Translations under genes and position numbers: made by a program | Assembly (NCBI GenBank): GCA_944320595.1 | Contig: CALUIB010000022.1 | Span: forward strand, 1-44,102 | DNA length: 44,102 nt | Reading direction: 5' to 3' | DNA from: an uncultured Muribaculaceae bacterium | Lineage (GTDB): Bacteria; Bacteroidota; Bacteroidia; Bacteroidales; Muribaculaceae | Notes under the pieces: generated by a model | What the model was told of the DNA's origin: nothing | Databases searched by the model: none | The model's input: only the letters and a program-made list of their open reading frames with translations | Shown: in pieces, positions 25,035 through 33,900 of the stretch | Layout: every line of letters starts with the position of its first letter | How positions within the stretch are numbered: the first letter of the stretch is position 1

Positions 25035-26576
25035 CTATTTGGCGAAGCTCACGGCACGTGTCTCACGGATAACGGTTATCCTCACCTGCCCCGGATAAGT
25101 CATTTCATCTTGTATCTTCTTGGCTATTTCGGCCGACAGTTTCTCGGTCTGCGCGTCATCGATTTTGTCGGCACCCACTATCACGCGCAATTCACGACCG
25201 GCCTGTATGGCGTAGGTCTTTATCACACCGGGATAAGACAAGGCCAATTGTTCCAGGTCGTTAAGACGCTTGATGTAAGCCTCCACCACTTCGCGGCGTG
25301 CGCCAGGACGTGCGCCCGATATGGCATCGCACACTTGCACTATCGGCGCAAGCAGGCTGGTGGCCTCCTCCTCGTCGTGGTGTGCGCCTATGGCGTTGCA
25401 GATGTCGGGTTTCTCCTTGTACTTCTCGGCAAGCTTCATGCCCAGCAGTGCGTGCGGCAATTCTGGTTCCTCGTCGGGCACCTTGCCTATGTCGTGCAAC
25501 AAGCCTGCGCGGCGGGCGCGCTTGGGATTAAGCCCGAGTTCCGATGCCATGATTGCGCACAAGTTGGCAGTCTCGCGCGAGTGCTGCAGCAGGTTCTGGC
25601 CGTAGCTCGAACGGTACTTCATCTTGCCCACGAGGCGTATCAATTCGGGGTGCAAGCCATGTATGCCAAGGTCGATGGCCGTGCGCTTGCCCGTCTCGAT
25701 AATTTCTTCTTCCACCTGCTTGCGCACCTTGGCTACGACCTCCTCGATGCGGGCCGGGTGTATGCGACCGTCGGCCACGAGCTGGTGCAGTGCCAGGCGT
25801 GCAATCTCGCGGCGCACAGGGTCGAAGCCCGAAAGCACTATGGCCTCGGGGGTGTCGTCAACAATGATTTCAATGCCCGTGGCAGCCTCCAGTGCGCGAA
25901 TGTTACGCCCTTCGCGGCCTATGATGCGCCCCTTTATCTCGTCGCTGTCGATATGGAACACAGTCACGGCGTTCTCTATTGCCGTTTCAGTGGCCACGCG
26001 CTGTATGGTCTGCACCACTATCCTCTTGGCCTCCTTGTTGGCGGTCATCTTTGCATCGTCCATTATATCGTTGATATACGACGCGGCAGCCGTCTTGGCC
26101 TCGTCCTTCAACGACTCCACAAGCTTTTCCTTGGCCTCCTCGGCCGACAAGCCCGAAACGTGTTCAAGCGTCTCCTGTATGTTGCGCTGCATCTTGTCGA
26201 GCTCGGCTTGCTTGCTATCGACCAGTGCAAGCTGGTTCTCAAGGTTGCCCTTCATTGCGTCAACCTCGTTTTTCTTCTTCTGCAATTCCGACTGCTGCTG
26301 GTTCATCTGCATTTCGCGCTGTTTCAGCTTGGCCTCGGCAGTCTGCACCTTCGACAAGCGGGCGTTGGCCGCTTTCTCTGCCTCCGACTTTATTTCCATT
26401 TCGGCTTCCTTGGCCTCGATGATTTTGTTTTTCTTTATCATCTCGGCCTCGCGGGTGGCTTCTTCAATGATTCCCCTGCCCTTGGCCTTGTCGATACGCC
26501 GCGATATGGCTATTGCCACGACGGCTCCCACCGCGAGGCTTACCACAATAGATACGATTAACACTATAATGTTCAT
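25035..26576 (-). CDS. rny: Ribonuclease Y
   Basis: A 513-residue membrane-anchored endoribonuclease that starts mRNA decay. An N-terminal transmembrane helix ([20 protein letters not shown]) is followed by a long coiled coil (about 30-190; [20 protein letters not shown]), a KH domain ([19 protein letters not shown]) and the HD domain with LLHDIGK near residue 360 and [10 protein letters not shown], the metal ligands. The C-terminus [18 protein letters not shown] is typical. Complete. It heads the rny-ricT operon, with a structured 300-bp region and a terminator-like hairpin separating it from zapA upstream. Confidence 0.96.
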   Translation of the reverse strand: MNIIVLIVSIVVSLAVGAVVAIAISRRIDKAKGRGIIEEATREAEMIKKNKIIEAKEAEMEIKSEAEKAANARLSKVQTAEAKLKQREMQMNQQQSELQKKKNEVDAMKGNLENQLALVDSKQAELDKMQRNIQETLEHVSGLSAEEAKEKLVESLKDEAKTAAASYINDIMDDAKMTANKEAKRIVVQTIQRVATETAIENAVTVFHIDSDEIKGRIIGREGRNIRALEAATGIEIIVDDTPEAIVLSGFDPVRREIARLALHQLVADGRIHPARIEEVVAKVRKQVEEEIIETGKRTAIDLGIHGLHPELIRLVGKMKYRSSYGQNLLQHSRETANLCAIMASELGLNPKRARRAGLLHDIGKVPDEEPELPHALLGMKLAEKYKEKPDICNAIGAHHDEEEATSLLAPIVQVCDAISGARPGARREVVEAYIKRLNDLEQLALSYPGVIKTYAIQAGRELRVIVGADKIDDAQTEKLSAEIAKKIQDEMTYPGQVRITVIRETRAVSFAK

Positions 26577-26602
26577 TTTTCGTTGTTTTGTTAAAGTATA
26601 TA

Positions 26603-26634
26603 TAAAAAATCACACCGACCGACGCGCAGGTGTG
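26603..26634 (-). terminator. Terminator-like hairpin upstream of rny
   Basis: On the minus strand CACACC (26634-26629) pairs with GGTGTG (26616-26611) around a GC-rich loop and runs into TTTTTTATATAT. It would end transcripts coming from zapA or from the structured RNA before rny. Confidence 0.6.
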
Positions 26635-26880
26635 TCCACGGCAGTGTGCCGTCGCTACCCCATATCGCGCCTACCGGTGCAGGTAAAAATCTCATTCAGC
26701 CTTTATGACCTTGTGTACGACCGCTGCATTCGAACCATTGCATATAAATTCGTTATGGCAACCGTAGTCGTAGCCAAACAATGGTGTAAAAATAACCAAA
26801 TCCCCCCGATGCGGTGGGGAGGCCAACGTCCCGCAGGGCAATTGCCCAAGCGGCGCACACGCGCGGCTTATCATTCCAGT
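26635..26880 (-). ncRNA. Structured RNA candidate between zapA and rny (6S-like?)
   Basis: The minus strand of this 306-bp gap folds strongly. GTGTGCGCCGCT (26860-26849) pairs with AGCGGTCGTACAC (26725-26713; one bulge). Inside, TCCCC/GGGGGGA (26820-26816 with 26807-26801), ACCATTG/CAATGGT (26785-26779 with 26740-26734) and TGGC/GCCA form a long irregular rod with internal loops. Downstream ACGGCA-CAC-TGCCGT and the terminator hairpin follow. A rod with a large internal bubble next to zapA recalls 6S RNA (ssrS), which lies beside zapA in gammaproteobacteria. No own promoter is obvious, so it may be processed from the zapA transcript. An rny leader is the alternative. Confidence 0.45.
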
Positions 26881-26882
26881 GC

Positions 26883-27182
26883 TTATATCTTTACAACAAT
26901 TTCGTCGAGTTGTCGTTCAAATTCTTTCAAAAAACTCGCCACGGCATCATTTCGGGCATCAGCTGACACCACAGTCAATGCGAATTTAAAAGCAACCATA
27001 GCCATTATGCTTTCGTTGGAGCTGTTTTTCCTATACTTTGCGGCATATTTGCTCCACACGTCGTTTAGTTTTTTTTCGGCTTGGCGGTATGCCTTCTCTT
27101 CGGCTTTATCTTTTAGACTCACCTTGAACTGGTCAAGACCGGCTATGTGAATCCAAATTTCCTTGCTCTCCGTTGCTGCCAT
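26883..27182 (-). CDS. zapA: Cell division protein ZapA
   Basis: A 99-residue FtsZ-bundling factor. The N-terminal globular part (KEIWIHIAGLDQFKVSLKDKAEEKAYRQAEKKLNDVWSKY, in the ZapA pattern of xVxIxGxxY followed by a helix) is followed by a C-terminal coiled coil (ALTVVSADARNDAVASFLKEFERQLDE). It starts 4 bp after the coiled-coil gene upstream, so the two form an operon, a common Bacteroidetes arrangement. Confidence 0.88.
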   Translation of the reverse strand: MAATESKEIWIHIAGLDQFKVSLKDKAEEKAYRQAEKKLNDVWSKYAAKYRKNSSNESIMAMVAFKFALTVVSADARNDAVASFLKEFERQLDEIVVKI

Positions 27183-27186
27183 AGCA

Positions 27187-27480
27187 TCATTCCATTAATT
27201 GAGAGATGCACTTGTCGATGTCCTGCACCAACTTGCCGAGCATTTCCCGGTTGCGGTCGAGTTCCTTGCGGTTGGTGGCCACGGTGCGGGCAAGTTTCAA
27301 GTAGTCATACTCTTGCTGCAGCCGCTCAAGCCGTGCAACCATCGCGCCAAATCCCGCTTTCAACTCCGCATTTTCCCTTTCGATGGCCTCCTTTTCGGCT
27401 TTCAAGGCGTTGTATTTCTCCACAAGCACCTGTGTCTTCCCGATTAGCCGTGTCAAGGTTTCTTGCAGTCCGGAATCCAT
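27187..27480 (-). CDS. ZapB-like coiled-coil protein
   Basis: A 97-residue protein that is almost entirely helical: LTRLIGKTQVLVEKYNALKAEK, then heptads through NAELKAGFGAMVARLERLQQEYDYLKLA and a final amphipathic helix (REMLGKLVQDIDKCISQLME). It carries no catalytic motif. Its place directly before zapA and its form suggest a ZapB-like division-ring partner. Inferred from context; sequence similarity to E. coli ZapB is not evident by eye. Confidence 0.75.
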   Translation of the reverse strand: MDSGLQETLTRLIGKTQVLVEKYNALKAEKEAIERENAELKAGFGAMVARLERLQQEYDYLKLARTVATNRKELDRNREMLGKLVQDIDKCISQLME

Positions 27481-27497
27481 GCTTCGTCATTTTTCTA

Positions 27498-27527
27498 CAA
27501 ATATAGCTGTTTTATGCTAAAATACAA
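27498..27527 (-). promoter_or_regulatory. Promoter of the zapB-like/zapA operon
   Basis: -7 box TATATTTG (complement of 27498-27505) with TTG (complement of 27525-27527) 19 nt upstream; the ATG follows 17 bp downstream. Confidence 0.6.
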
Positions 27528-27626
27528 TAATATTACCGATTTTTTCACAATTATTGTCCTTTCCGCACCCTAAAGCCTCAGCTTCTACCCGTATAATCAG
27601 CAAAAAAACAATCGGCCTACTGCACT

Positions 27627-27972
27627 CTACCCTGCCAGCCCGTTCTTTTCGAGCAGCGTTTCTATCTCCTTCATGGTTATGTTTTCGCGTTCCGCCTTGT
27701 CGTAGATACTAACCAAAAGGATTTCAGCACTATCGGCATCAAAAAACACATTTAAAGTTATGACACGTACACCACCACTCTTGCCGCGCCCCTTTCGAGG
27801 TTATGACCATGCGTATTTTGCGCAAGCCTCGTCCCAAATCCACACCTTGATTAGGGTTCATTTGCTACGAACGACCAAGAGCCAACACATCTTCTTTTAT
27901 CGAAACATACCGTTTCGACAGCCTTTTCAGCTCCTTTAGAAAGCTCGGAACCGGCTTAATGCCATATTTCAT
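27627..27972 (-). pseudogene. RelE/ParE-type toxin, broken by nonsense and frameshift
   Basis: From ATG 27972 the frame reads MKYGIKPVPSFLKELKRLSK... then meets TAG at 27865-27867, continues with QMNPNQGVDLGRGLRKIRMV and shifts at a GGGG run (27789-27792). Removing one G restores GRGKSGGVRVITLNVFF, then ILLVSIYDKAERENIT and a stop at 27627. The assembled protein of about 114 residues has the RelE-superfamily layout (helical hairpin, then LRKIRM...SKGRGKSGG...VITL and SIYDK). Two independent lesions mean it is dead. It overlapped the restored antitoxin frame by 17 nt, the usual toxin-antitoxin gene coupling. Confidence 0.8.
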
Positions 27973-28215
27973 TCAAGGCTTCTTCTAAAGGTCTCAACTC
28001 CAGTTTCCCTTCGCGATACAGCTTTACTTTACCTCCTTCAGTCCGGCATCGATGCCGGCAAGCACCTCTTCCTTGCTTATGTACTCGTCATCGTCGGTCG
28101 TGGCGGCCTTTGGGTGCAAGTCCTCCTGCAAACGCTCCGACAGCCATTGCTTGTTACTGCGCGGCAACGTCCGCAAATATTGCCACAAGCCCTCCATTGC
28201 TACCATTGTACTCAT
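27956..28215 (-). pseudogene. Antitoxin gene truncated by a 5-bp tandem duplication
   Basis: Start ATG 28215 is chosen for the AAAGGAG sequence 6 nt upstream, a rare true Shine-Dalgarno here. The present reading is 63 residues (MSTMVAMEGLWQYLRTLPRS ... IDAGLKEVK, stop at 28024). The stop is created by a tandem TAAAG-TAAAG at 28022-28031; removing one copy lets the frame continue LKEVKLYREGKLELRPLEEA LNEIWH to a stop at 27956, inside the toxin start. That lost tail is the part expected to wrap the toxin. The shortened product may still be made and bind DNA. Paired with the broken RelE-type toxin. Confidence 0.7.
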
Positions 28216-28244
28216 ATTCTTCTCCTTTAAATTAAATCTGTACA

Positions 28245-28275
28245 CAAAAATAACAAAAAACAGGCATCCCTCAAA
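28245..28275 (-). promoter_or_regulatory. Promoter of the toxin-antitoxin remnant
   Basis: -7 box TATTTTTG (complement of 28245-28252) with TTTG (complement of 28272-28275) 19 nt upstream. The -33 overlaps the U-tract of the rpsU terminator. Confidence 0.45.
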
Positions 28276-28323
28276 ATAAAAACAGATGGAACGTGCCGCC
28301 CACAGGCTTCACGCTCCATCTGT
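28272..28323 (-). terminator. Terminator of rpsU
   Basis: On the minus strand ACAGATGGAGCGTG pairs with CACGTTCCATCTGT (13 of 14 pairs) and TTTTTATTTT follows. Confidence 0.85.
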
Positions 28324-28349
28324 TCATTATTTCTGATTAAAGGAACGGC

Positions 28350-28541
28350 TTATTCCTCGTTGCGATGCAATTGCTGAACGTAGATAGCCTTCATGAGACG
28401 CTTGCGCTTGGTCACCGAAGGTTTCTCAAAAGCCTGACGAGCACGCAATTCCTTCACGATGCCAGTCTTTTCATATTTCCTTTTGAACTTCTTCAAAGCC
28501 CTTTCGATGTTCTCGCCTTCTTTTACTTGTACTATGATCAT
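28350..28541 (-). CDS. rpsU: 30S ribosomal protein bS21
   Basis: A 63-residue basic small-subunit protein near the anti-Shine-Dalgarno end of 16S rRNA. MIIVQVKEGENIERALKKFKRKYEK and the Arg/Lys-rich middle (KELRARQAFEKPSVTKRKRLMKA) are typical of Bacteroidetes bS21. In this phylum bS21 helps hide the anti-Shine-Dalgarno sequence. No Shine-Dalgarno is visible before this ATG. The gene has a promoter about 235 bp upstream, an unusually long leader and a strong terminator. Confidence 0.95.
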   Translation of the reverse strand: MIIVQVKEGENIERALKKFKRKYEKTGIVKELRARQAFEKPSVTKRKRLMKAIYVQQLHRNEE

Positions 28542-28774
28542 TGTCGTATTGGTTGTTTTTAAGTTTCTGAAAATTAATATTTGAAATCACTGCCGCCCCA
28601 GCCGGGAAACCGGCCTGCATCACGCTCCGGCCCGACAGCAAGCCAAAGCTCCAATTACTCGTTTTTTCTTATATATGTATGTTCTATATAAATACTATTG
28701 CAGGAAGAAACAACCCCCTCTCTCTTTAGTGATTTCAAAAGCTCCGCAACGGCCAAACCGCTGCAATTCGGTTG
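28542..28774 (-). promoter_or_regulatory. Long rpsU leader with 12-bp closing inverted repeat
   Basis: Between the rpsU promoter and its ATG lie about 230 nt with no gene. TTTGAAATCACT (28580-28591) and AGTGATTTCAAA (28728-28739) are perfect inverted repeats 136 bp apart. They enclose a GCCGG-TTTC-CCGGC hairpin (as minus strand) and a GC-rich stretch. This looks like a closed, folded leader, which could autoregulate bS21 synthesis. Confidence 0.4.
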
Positions 28775-28805
28775 CAAAGTTACACATTATCTGCAACCTG
28801 GCAAA
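28775..28805 (-). promoter_or_regulatory. Promoter of rpsU
   Basis: -7 box TAACTTTG (complement of 28775-28782) with TTTG (complement of 28802-28805) 19 nt upstream: a full consensus match. Nothing recognisable lies in 28806-28970. Confidence 0.6.
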
Positions 28806-28975
28806 ATTTTCAAACCTAATTTACAGCAAATTTTCCCCCGCAGCCCGGCAACCCGAAATATATCATACCCATTCAATTACACAAACCACAACTAAACAGC
28901 CTGTACAAAGGCCCCACACCCATATTTGTGCGCACCCCATAAAAAATCGCTTGGGAATATCATATTTTTTGCATA

Positions 28976-29010
28976 TTTGTATGGCTAATTAAAATTTTTT
29001 CGTATTTTTG
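28976..29010 (+). promoter_or_regulatory. Promoter of the secreted-protein operon
   Basis: TTTG (28976-28979) and TATTTTTG (29003-29010), spacer 23 nt (slightly long), in very AT-rich sequence about 60 bp before ATG 29068. Confidence 0.45.
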
Positions 29011-29067
29011 TAATTACAATAATACTGTTTCAATCATACCTATATATAACCAGTAATTGATTTTCTT

Positions 29068-30930
29068 ATGAAACAAATCTACTCATCAATCAAATTAAAG
29101 CTATTAATTGCCGCAATCGCAACAATCTATAGCACAAGTGTTTACGCACAGGGAGAAGTAAATTCTGACTCTCCGAGCAACGGAATTTCGTTAAAATCGC
29201 AGTCCACATATAGCACACATTACACTGTGCGTGTGGACGATGCCGTAATAGGCGATTCCAAGGCATTCACCATCTCGGCTTGGGTTTATGTAGATGGAGC
29301 TGGAGGCCAATTAAATTACTCCAATTATCCTATCCTCGGCCTTACAAACATCAAATCACTTGGTAACTCAACCAATATTGACGTTTGGCTCTTAAATGGA
29401 ACTTTTTCAATGCAAATAAATAACTCTATATATGGAACCGAGCAAAGCGGTGAGCTTGTAGAGGGAACCAATAATGCTGCCAAAGGACGAGAATGGGTAC
29501 TTTTAGCGATTTCCGTGGACGATGTTGACGGTAAAGCCGCGTTCTATTATGACGGTGTGTTGACACAAACATACGAATTTGAACCGGGAACTATTTTTCG
29601 TCAGGACGAAGAAACAATGTTCCACTTAACAAATACTTCTAGCAAAGGCTCTATTGCCACACGTTTCGATGACCTAAAAATTTGTAATCGAACACTCACA
29701 ATCGAAGAAATTGATGACCTAAAATACGCTTATCAACCAGACAATATTCCCGATTATTTAGCTGGATATTATTCATTTGATGAAAACGACGGAACTGTCA
29801 ACGAATATGCCAACCAAGGTAATGGCGGGGAGCAATATGTCGCACAAGTCCAACAAGGTCAAGACCCATACTCCGATTATTATATGGGATTTTCAGGCAA
29901 ATTGTCATCCACCAATGCTGCAGGCGAGGGCATTGTGAATGAATGGGCCCCATATAAATATATGGTGACCATCAACGCTACAGGCCCCGGCTCTGTAACC
30001 GTGATGAATGGCGAAACCGAGGTGACAAGCGGCTCACTGCTACCGGCCGACACAGAAATTACCATCACAGCGACTCCCGACGAGAACTGCGAGGTAGAAT
30101 CAATCACTGTCAACGGCAACCCGTTTGAAGGTTCGGCCTACACCGTAACATCGGCAACCGAAATAAATGTGGCATTCACAACAAAGACCGCACAAATAGC
30201 AGCCGACAACGGCACAAACGAGGGCGGTTCATACATACTCGCCGATCCCGATAGCGACGAAGAATTTGAAAAAACCGACGGCTACTACAACATCGCCTAC
30301 GGAACCGAAGTGGAAATAGTAGTCGCTTCGGCCGAAGGCTTCCGCACGACGGCAATCACAATCCAGCCCGAAGATGGCCAGTCAAGCGACCTCGACCTTG
30401 ACAATCCTGTATTCACCATAGCTGCCGACAGCTACACGATACAAGTAGATTTCATTGAAATGTTCACCATCACCTACTCGGCCGGCGAGGGCGGAACAAT
30501 AAGCGTGACCGCCGCCAACAACAACGTGACAAGCGGCAGCACACTTGACGACGGAACCGAAGTGACAGTCACAGCCTCTCCCGATGACGGCTACGAGCTT
30601 GAAAGCCTGACGGTGAACGGGAATGCCGTAGAAGTGGATGCCGAAGGTACTTATACATTCAACATACAAGCCGACACCGAAATGACAGCCACATTCTCGA
30701 AAACGAGCGGAGTGGCACAAATAGGCGCAGGACAGGCCGCACGTTACGACATTGCATCGCAAAGCATCATCACCGACGGTAATGCACAAATTGCAATCTA
30801 TGGAATCGACGGAAAGATGCTGCTAAGCGGCATGGGCAACACCCTGTCGGTAGCAGGTCTCGACGGAGGTATCTACATCGCGACCATCAACAACGGAAAG
30901 ACAACCGAGAAAATAAAATTCCGCAAATAA
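29068..30930 (+). CDS. T9SS cargo protein: LamG-like domain plus InlB-type repeats
   Basis: A 620-residue exported protein. Signal peptide about 1-28 (ends VYAQ). A LamG/concanavalin-like jelly roll spans about 30-235 (FTISAWVYVDG, GREWVLLAISVDD, YYDGVLTQTYEFE, FDDLKICNRTLTIEEIDDL). Next come bacterial-repeat (divergent InlB B-repeat) units, the clearest at about 295-375 (VTINATGPGSVTV, TEITITATPDENCEVESITV) and 465-545 (FTITYSAGEGGTISV, TVTASPDDGYELESLTV). The last 70 residues form a type A T9SS sorting domain (IYGIDGKMLLSG, GGIYIATI, TEKIKFRK). It is therefore probably a surface or secreted carbohydrate- or matrix-binding protein. First gene of a three-gene operon; the next ATG is 22 bp away. 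Confidence 0.85.
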   Translation: MKQIYSSIKLKLLIAAIATIYSTSVYAQGEVNSDSPSNGISLKSQSTYSTHYTVRVDDAVIGDSKAFTISAWVYVDGAGGQLNYSNYPILGLTNIKSLGNSTNIDVWLLNGTFSMQINNSIYGTEQSGELVEGTNNAAKGREWVLLAISVDDVDGKAAFYYDGVLTQTYEFEPGTIFRQDEETMFHLTNTSSKGSIATRFDDLKICNRTLTIEEIDDLKYAYQPDNIPDYLAGYYSFDENDGTVNEYANQGNGGEQYVAQVQQGQDPYSDYYMGFSGKLSSTNAAGEGIVNEWAPYKYMVTINATGPGSVTVMNGETEVTSGSLLPADTEITITATPDENCEVESITVNGNPFEGSAYTVTSATEINVAFTTKTAQIAADNGTNEGGSYILADPDSDEEFEKTDGYYNIAYGTEVEIVVASAEGFRTTAITIQPEDGQSSDLDLDNPVFTIAADSYTIQVDFIEMFTITYSAGEGGTISVTAANNNVTSGSTLDDGTEVTVTASPDDGYELESLTVNGNAVEVDAEGTYTFNIQADTEMTATFSKTSGVAQIGAGQAARYDIASQSIITDGNAQIAIYGIDGKMLLSGMGNTLSVAGLDGGIYIATINNGKTTEKIKFRK

Positions 30931-30952
30931 CAAGTATCATAAACTTTTGTCA

Positions 30953-33900
30953 ATGAAAAGAATATTATTTATTCTTCTCATACTGGCCTGGATTTCCCCC
31001 GAAATCCGGGCTCAGTATGTTAATGCCGACTTAGGCCGCCCCGATGTGCCATTCTCTTTGGCCACGCGCGACAAGTTGGTACAAAACAATTATGTATCGA
31101 CCCGCATGGCCTCGTTGCCAATACAGAAAGCCATGCCTGTAATCCCCGACAAGACGGCATACGTATTCTTGCTCGACAACAACGACATACCCGAATACAT
31201 GGGTATGGCAAGTTTCCAAATCCCCAAACCCGACGTTTACACTCTGCTTTCACCAAGCAGCTGGGAACACGTGGTATATTCCGGCGTGTATGCCGAAGAC
31301 ACCTATTATGCTTACGTGTGCCGCGTAAACATTGTTTCGGGAGCCGCATTCCCCACCGAACTTGCCACTTTCAATTTCCAAACGAACACTTGGCGCACCG
31401 TGTGCCAGCTCAACGGCAAAGGCGGAGAAACAATTAGCGACCTCACCTACGACTATTCAACAGGCACAGCATACGCGATAAAGAACACCGGCCTGTTCCA
31501 GACAACACTCTACGAGTTTTCCCTCACCGACGGGTCTCTCACCGAAGTATGCCCGCTCGACGCAACCACCTATATACTGGCCATCGCCTGCAACTACGAC
31601 GGTGAAATGTATGGCATAGGCTCCGGCGGCGGATTGTACCGAATCGACAAACAAACCGGCTCGCTGTCGCTCGTGGGCAACACCGGCTATATGCCATGGT
31701 TCCTGCAATCGATGGAATTCGACCACACCGACGGCACTCTATACTGGGCAGGAGCCGATGCCGAACACACATTCCTTGCCACCATCGACACCGCCACGGC
31801 AGCCGCTGTGGAAATCGGAACATTCGTGCAAGGGTGCAATACCACGGGCATCCACATTCCTTTCACTCGCGTCAAACCGGGCGCACCGGGTGCCGCAACC
31901 AATTTCTCGGCGCAACCCGGACAGAAAGGAGAACTTTACGCGCAATTGTCATGGACTAATCCCGTTATCGACCCATTTGGCTCGATACTGACCGACAGAG
32001 ACATCGACGTAAGGATTTACCGCGACGGAGACCTTATACACGAAATAACTGGCACAGAGCCGGGCGCACAACTCAGCTACCGCGACGGAGAGCCCGCTGC
32101 GGGCAGCCATGAATACAGCATCGTGGCCTACAACGGAGTGGGCGCAGGAGAGACTGCCAAGCAAGAAGTGTGGATAGGCGAAGACTACCCCAACGAACCC
32201 CAAAATATAACCATTTCTGCCCTTAACGGCTCGGTCAACCTCACCTGGGATGTATCAGAGACCGGCGCACATGGCGGTTGGGTAAACAAGGCCCGACTAT
32301 ACTCGACCATTGTGCGCGAACAAGACGGCACAACGGTTCTCGACAGGCAAATAGCATACAATGGCACCGACGACAACCTGACGTCAACCGGGAAATGGTC
32401 GTACCGCATAATCGTGTCTGACGAAAACGGCAATTCCGCCGAGGCAAAAACAGACTTGATAGTCGCAGGCCCGGCACTGCCGCTTCCATACTTTGAAGAT
32501 TTCCAAGACAACGATTTCTCAAACCTATGGACCGTGCGCAACGAAAACGGCGACACGCTATACTGGAAACACACCAATTTCCATTATGACGACGGCGCAC
32601 GCTACCTGCAATACCGCATGAGCCAGGTAGACCAGGCCAACGACTATGTGATAGCACCGCCGGTGACATTGCAGGCCGGGAAAGACTACCTCATCAGCTT
32701 CGACGCACGCATACAGCGTATGCACCTCATGTCGCAAGAAAAGATAGAAGTATTCGTTGCACCGTCGCCGACAAAGGGCGCCGAAACTACCACGGTACAA
32801 GAACTGACCCTGGGTGATTACGACACCAATTGGGCAACGCGCCAGATTGAATTTTCACCGGCCGCCACAGGCGACTATTACACGGGGCTGTACCTGCACT
32901 CCGACCCCGACCAGAACTGGGTGTGCATCGACAACTTCCGCATCGAGGAGATATATTACTACGACCTTGAAGTCACCGCATTCACGGGCCCGAACTCGGC
33001 GATAGCCAACATGAACTCGACCTACGGCATAACAGTCCACAACAAAGGTTCGCGCGAGGTTTCAGACTTCACCGTGCGCATAGTTGACAAAGCGGGAAAC
33101 ACGCTTGGAGAAACGCATCCCGAAGCCCCCCTTGCCGCAGGCGAAACGGCCACTTACCAAGTGACGATCAATCTGCAACAAACGGGCAACTACCAAGTTT
33201 ATGCCGAAGTGGTGATACCGACCGACGGCGACCAGTCAAACAACAAGACCGGCGAACCGTTTGACATCAACGTGCATACCAACGGCGATTTCAGCATCAT
33301 GATAGGCGAAACAGCAGGAATCACTGCCCGCGACGACAACGGAATGCCATTCATGAAAAGCAATCCCAACAACGTGTGGACACAATCGATATACCTCGCA
33401 TCAGAAATAAATGCCACCAACGGCCTCATCACCCAAATGGAATGGTATGGAAGCGGGTTCGACATATATCCGGTGGAATTCCCCGTGAAGATTTACCTCG
33501 GCAACACCTCCGCCAGCAACCTGTCGTCAGGGGAACTGCCAACGAGCGAGATGACGCTGGTTTATGACGGTATAATGTCGTTTGCCAACGCCGGGCAGAA
33601 AGCCGCCACCATCAAATTTACACAACCCTTCAACTACACGGGCGGCAACATGGTGGTGTGCATATACCGCGAAAACACGGCTTCATCGCCCGACTGGAGA
33701 GGTGTGACCGGCGGAATGGAAATATTCTACGCCCAATCGGCGGCACTCAGATACTGGGATGGATTCCGCGGTGACACTCTCGACTTCAAGCCCGTAGTAT
33801 CGATATTCATGGACGCTACCGGCAACAGCTTGAGCGGTACCGTGACATCAACCGACGGCACCCCTCTTGCCGGCGTAAAAGTCACCGTCAACGAGAACGG

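Noticed and set aside
26692-26874. 60-codon minus-strand frame in the zapA-rny gap
   Set aside because: It coincides with the strongly folded region, has an unnatural composition (many Cys, Pro, Gly) and is most likely a by-product of the RNA candidate.
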